From Alphaproteobacteria bacterium (GTDB taxonomy: Bacteria > Pseudomonadota > Alphaproteobacteria > Kiloniellales > JAKSDN01): a stretch of 5,301 nucleotides of DNA. Positions 4,438 through 5,301 of the stretch are shown here, piece after piece. The translations under genes and the position numbers were made by a program. The stretch covers positions 1 through 5,301 of the forward strand of contig JAUVQB010000130.1 in NCBI GenBank assembly GCA_030598385.1, given 5' to 3'. Within the stretch, counting starts at the first letter, position 1; each line of letters starts with the position of its first letter. Below the pieces are notes generated by a model, which saw nothing but the letters and a program-made list of their open reading frames with translations, had not been told where the DNA came from and made no database searches.

Positions 4438-5301
4438 TCAACCGGTTGCTTTTTGTGATGCGACGGGTGCGATGCGGCCGCTTTGCGCCAGCGCGACACC
4501 GGCCACGATAATGACGCCGGCAAGGGCGAGCGGCCAAGTCACGATTTCGCCCAGCACGATGGCGGCAAACAACAGCGAGAAGCCGGGCTGGATGAACTGG
4601 ATGAGCGCCACGCGCGTCATGTCCCCCTGGGCCAGCGCCCAGTACCACGCCAGATAGCCGACGATGGATATCGCGACGCCCAGATAGATGAGCGCCCCCC
4701 AGGCGCTCGCGCCGGACCCGCTCAAGGCGCCGGACGGGATCAGCAGCGGGGTCAGGGGCAGGAGTATCAAGCCGCCCAGAGCAAGCCCCCAGAAGGTGAC
4801 GGACGGCGCTCCCACTTCACGCGCCGCCCGGCCGCCGGCCACATAGCCGGCGGAGGCCGCGAAGCATGACAGCAGCACGAGCAGATCGCCCTCCAGGCTC
4901 GCGCCCGGGCTGCTCAGCCCGAAGCGGCGATCGACCAGCAAGAGCGTTCCGGCCAGCGCCAAGGCGGCGCCGAGCCACCAGCGGCGAGGGGGCAGTCGGC
5001 GCTCGAAGAGAGTTGCGATCAAGGCGGTGGTGATCGGCAGGATGGCGAGCGCCAGGCCACCGTGCGACCCGCTGGTCAGCTCCAAAGCCAGACTGAACAG
5101 AAGGGGAAACACGACGAAGCCACTGAGCGACGAGACAGCCAGCAGCCAGCGCCCGGTGGCGGTTCGTGGGAATGCCAGGCGGCCGAACGCCAATATCACC
5201 GCGGCCGGTACCGCACCGATGAGTGTCCTGAGTGCCCCGACGGCCAGGGGATCCAGGTCCGCCACCGCCAATTTGGTCGCGATCGGCGAACCGCCCCAGA
5301 G
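4438..5301 (-). CDS. EamA / DMT-superfamily transporter (start outside window)
   Basis: An inner-membrane protein of the drug/metabolite transporter superfamily. Members with two EamA repeats usually export amino acids, metabolites or drugs, but the substrate is unknown here. The visible 287 residues begin at the tail of the first membrane helix (LWGGSPIATKLAVA) and stay open to the window edge. A TTG at 5271 is therefore unlikely to be the true start, because coding similarity continues upstream of it. Nine further hydrophobic segments can be read, consistent with ten in all. The second repeat starts near GDLLVLLSCFAASAGYVAGG and ends with IQFIQPGFSLLFAAIVLGE and a final helix LALAGVIIVAGVALAQ, the usual P-x-F...L-G-E pattern of EamA C-terminal halves. 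The stop at 4438 is 19 nt before the PhzF start, so it leads (or is an early gene of) the same operon. The operon promoter lies outside the window. Confidence 0.93.
   Translation of the reverse strand, partial: LWGGSPIATKLAVADLDPLAVGALRTLIGAVPAAVILAFGRLAFPRTATGRWLLAVSSLSGFVVFPLLFSLALELTSGSHGGLALAILPITTALIATLFERRLPPRRWWLGAALALAGTLLLVDRRFGLSSPGASLEGDLLVLLSCFAASAGYVAGGRAAREVGAPSVTFWGLALGGLILLPLTPLLIPSGALSGSGASAWGALIYLGVAISIVGYLAWYWALAQGDMTRVALIQFIQPGFSLLFAAIVLGEIVTWPLALAGVIIVAGVALAQSGRIAPVASQKATG

Overview
This 5.3 kb window looks like chromosomal DNA from a GC-rich alphaproteobacterium. The main evidence is the left-edge gene, whose start closely resembles the alphaproteobacterial form of phosphoserine aminotransferase (SerC). 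The right-hand genes have the high third-position GC and Shine-Dalgarno sites expected of such a genome. I cannot name a genus; a Rhodospirillales-like host is only a guess.

Layout. (1) Positions 1-272, minus strand: the N-terminal 90 codons of serC, running off the left edge. Upstream of it are a plausible sigma70 promoter, a leader of about 64 nt with a small hairpin, and a 15-bp palindrome beside the -35 box. (2) About 290-1550: a stretch of visibly lower GC (hand counts of four 60-base lines in the coding part give 48-55%, against 67-83% in lines from the right-hand genes). It carries one plus-strand gene, a class I SAM-dependent methyltransferase at 582-1328 with a likely start at 597. 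Short related 10-mers in opposite orientations sit just outside both ends of this gene. (3) About 1491-1521: a perfect 9-bp stem between the convergent methyltransferase and MaoC genes. (4) Positions 1557-5301, minus strand: six tightly packed co-directional genes. In transcription order they are an EamA/DMT-family membrane transporter (start lies outside the window), a PhzF-family isomerase-like protein, two tandem paralogous cupins of 158 aa each, a GNAT N-acetyltransferase and a MaoC-like hot-dog hydratase. Spacings are 19, 77, 16, 0 and 33 nt, so they probably form one operon, ending near the 1491-1521 hairpin.

How the genes may work together. SerC belongs to serine biosynthesis and is divergent from, and apparently unrelated to, the methyltransferase. 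The six-gene block combines an exporter-like DMT protein, a small-molecule isomerase fold, two metal-binding cupins, an acetyltransferase and an acyl-CoA hydratase-like protein. That is the shape of a small-molecule modification and export cluster, or a loosely associated housekeeping set. The substrate cannot be read from the sequence. No phage, CRISPR, transposase, tRNA or rRNA signal was found. The points most worth a second look are the duplicated cupins inside the PhzF/EamA/GNAT operon, the low-GC methyltransferase cassette with its flanking repeats, and the serC leader.
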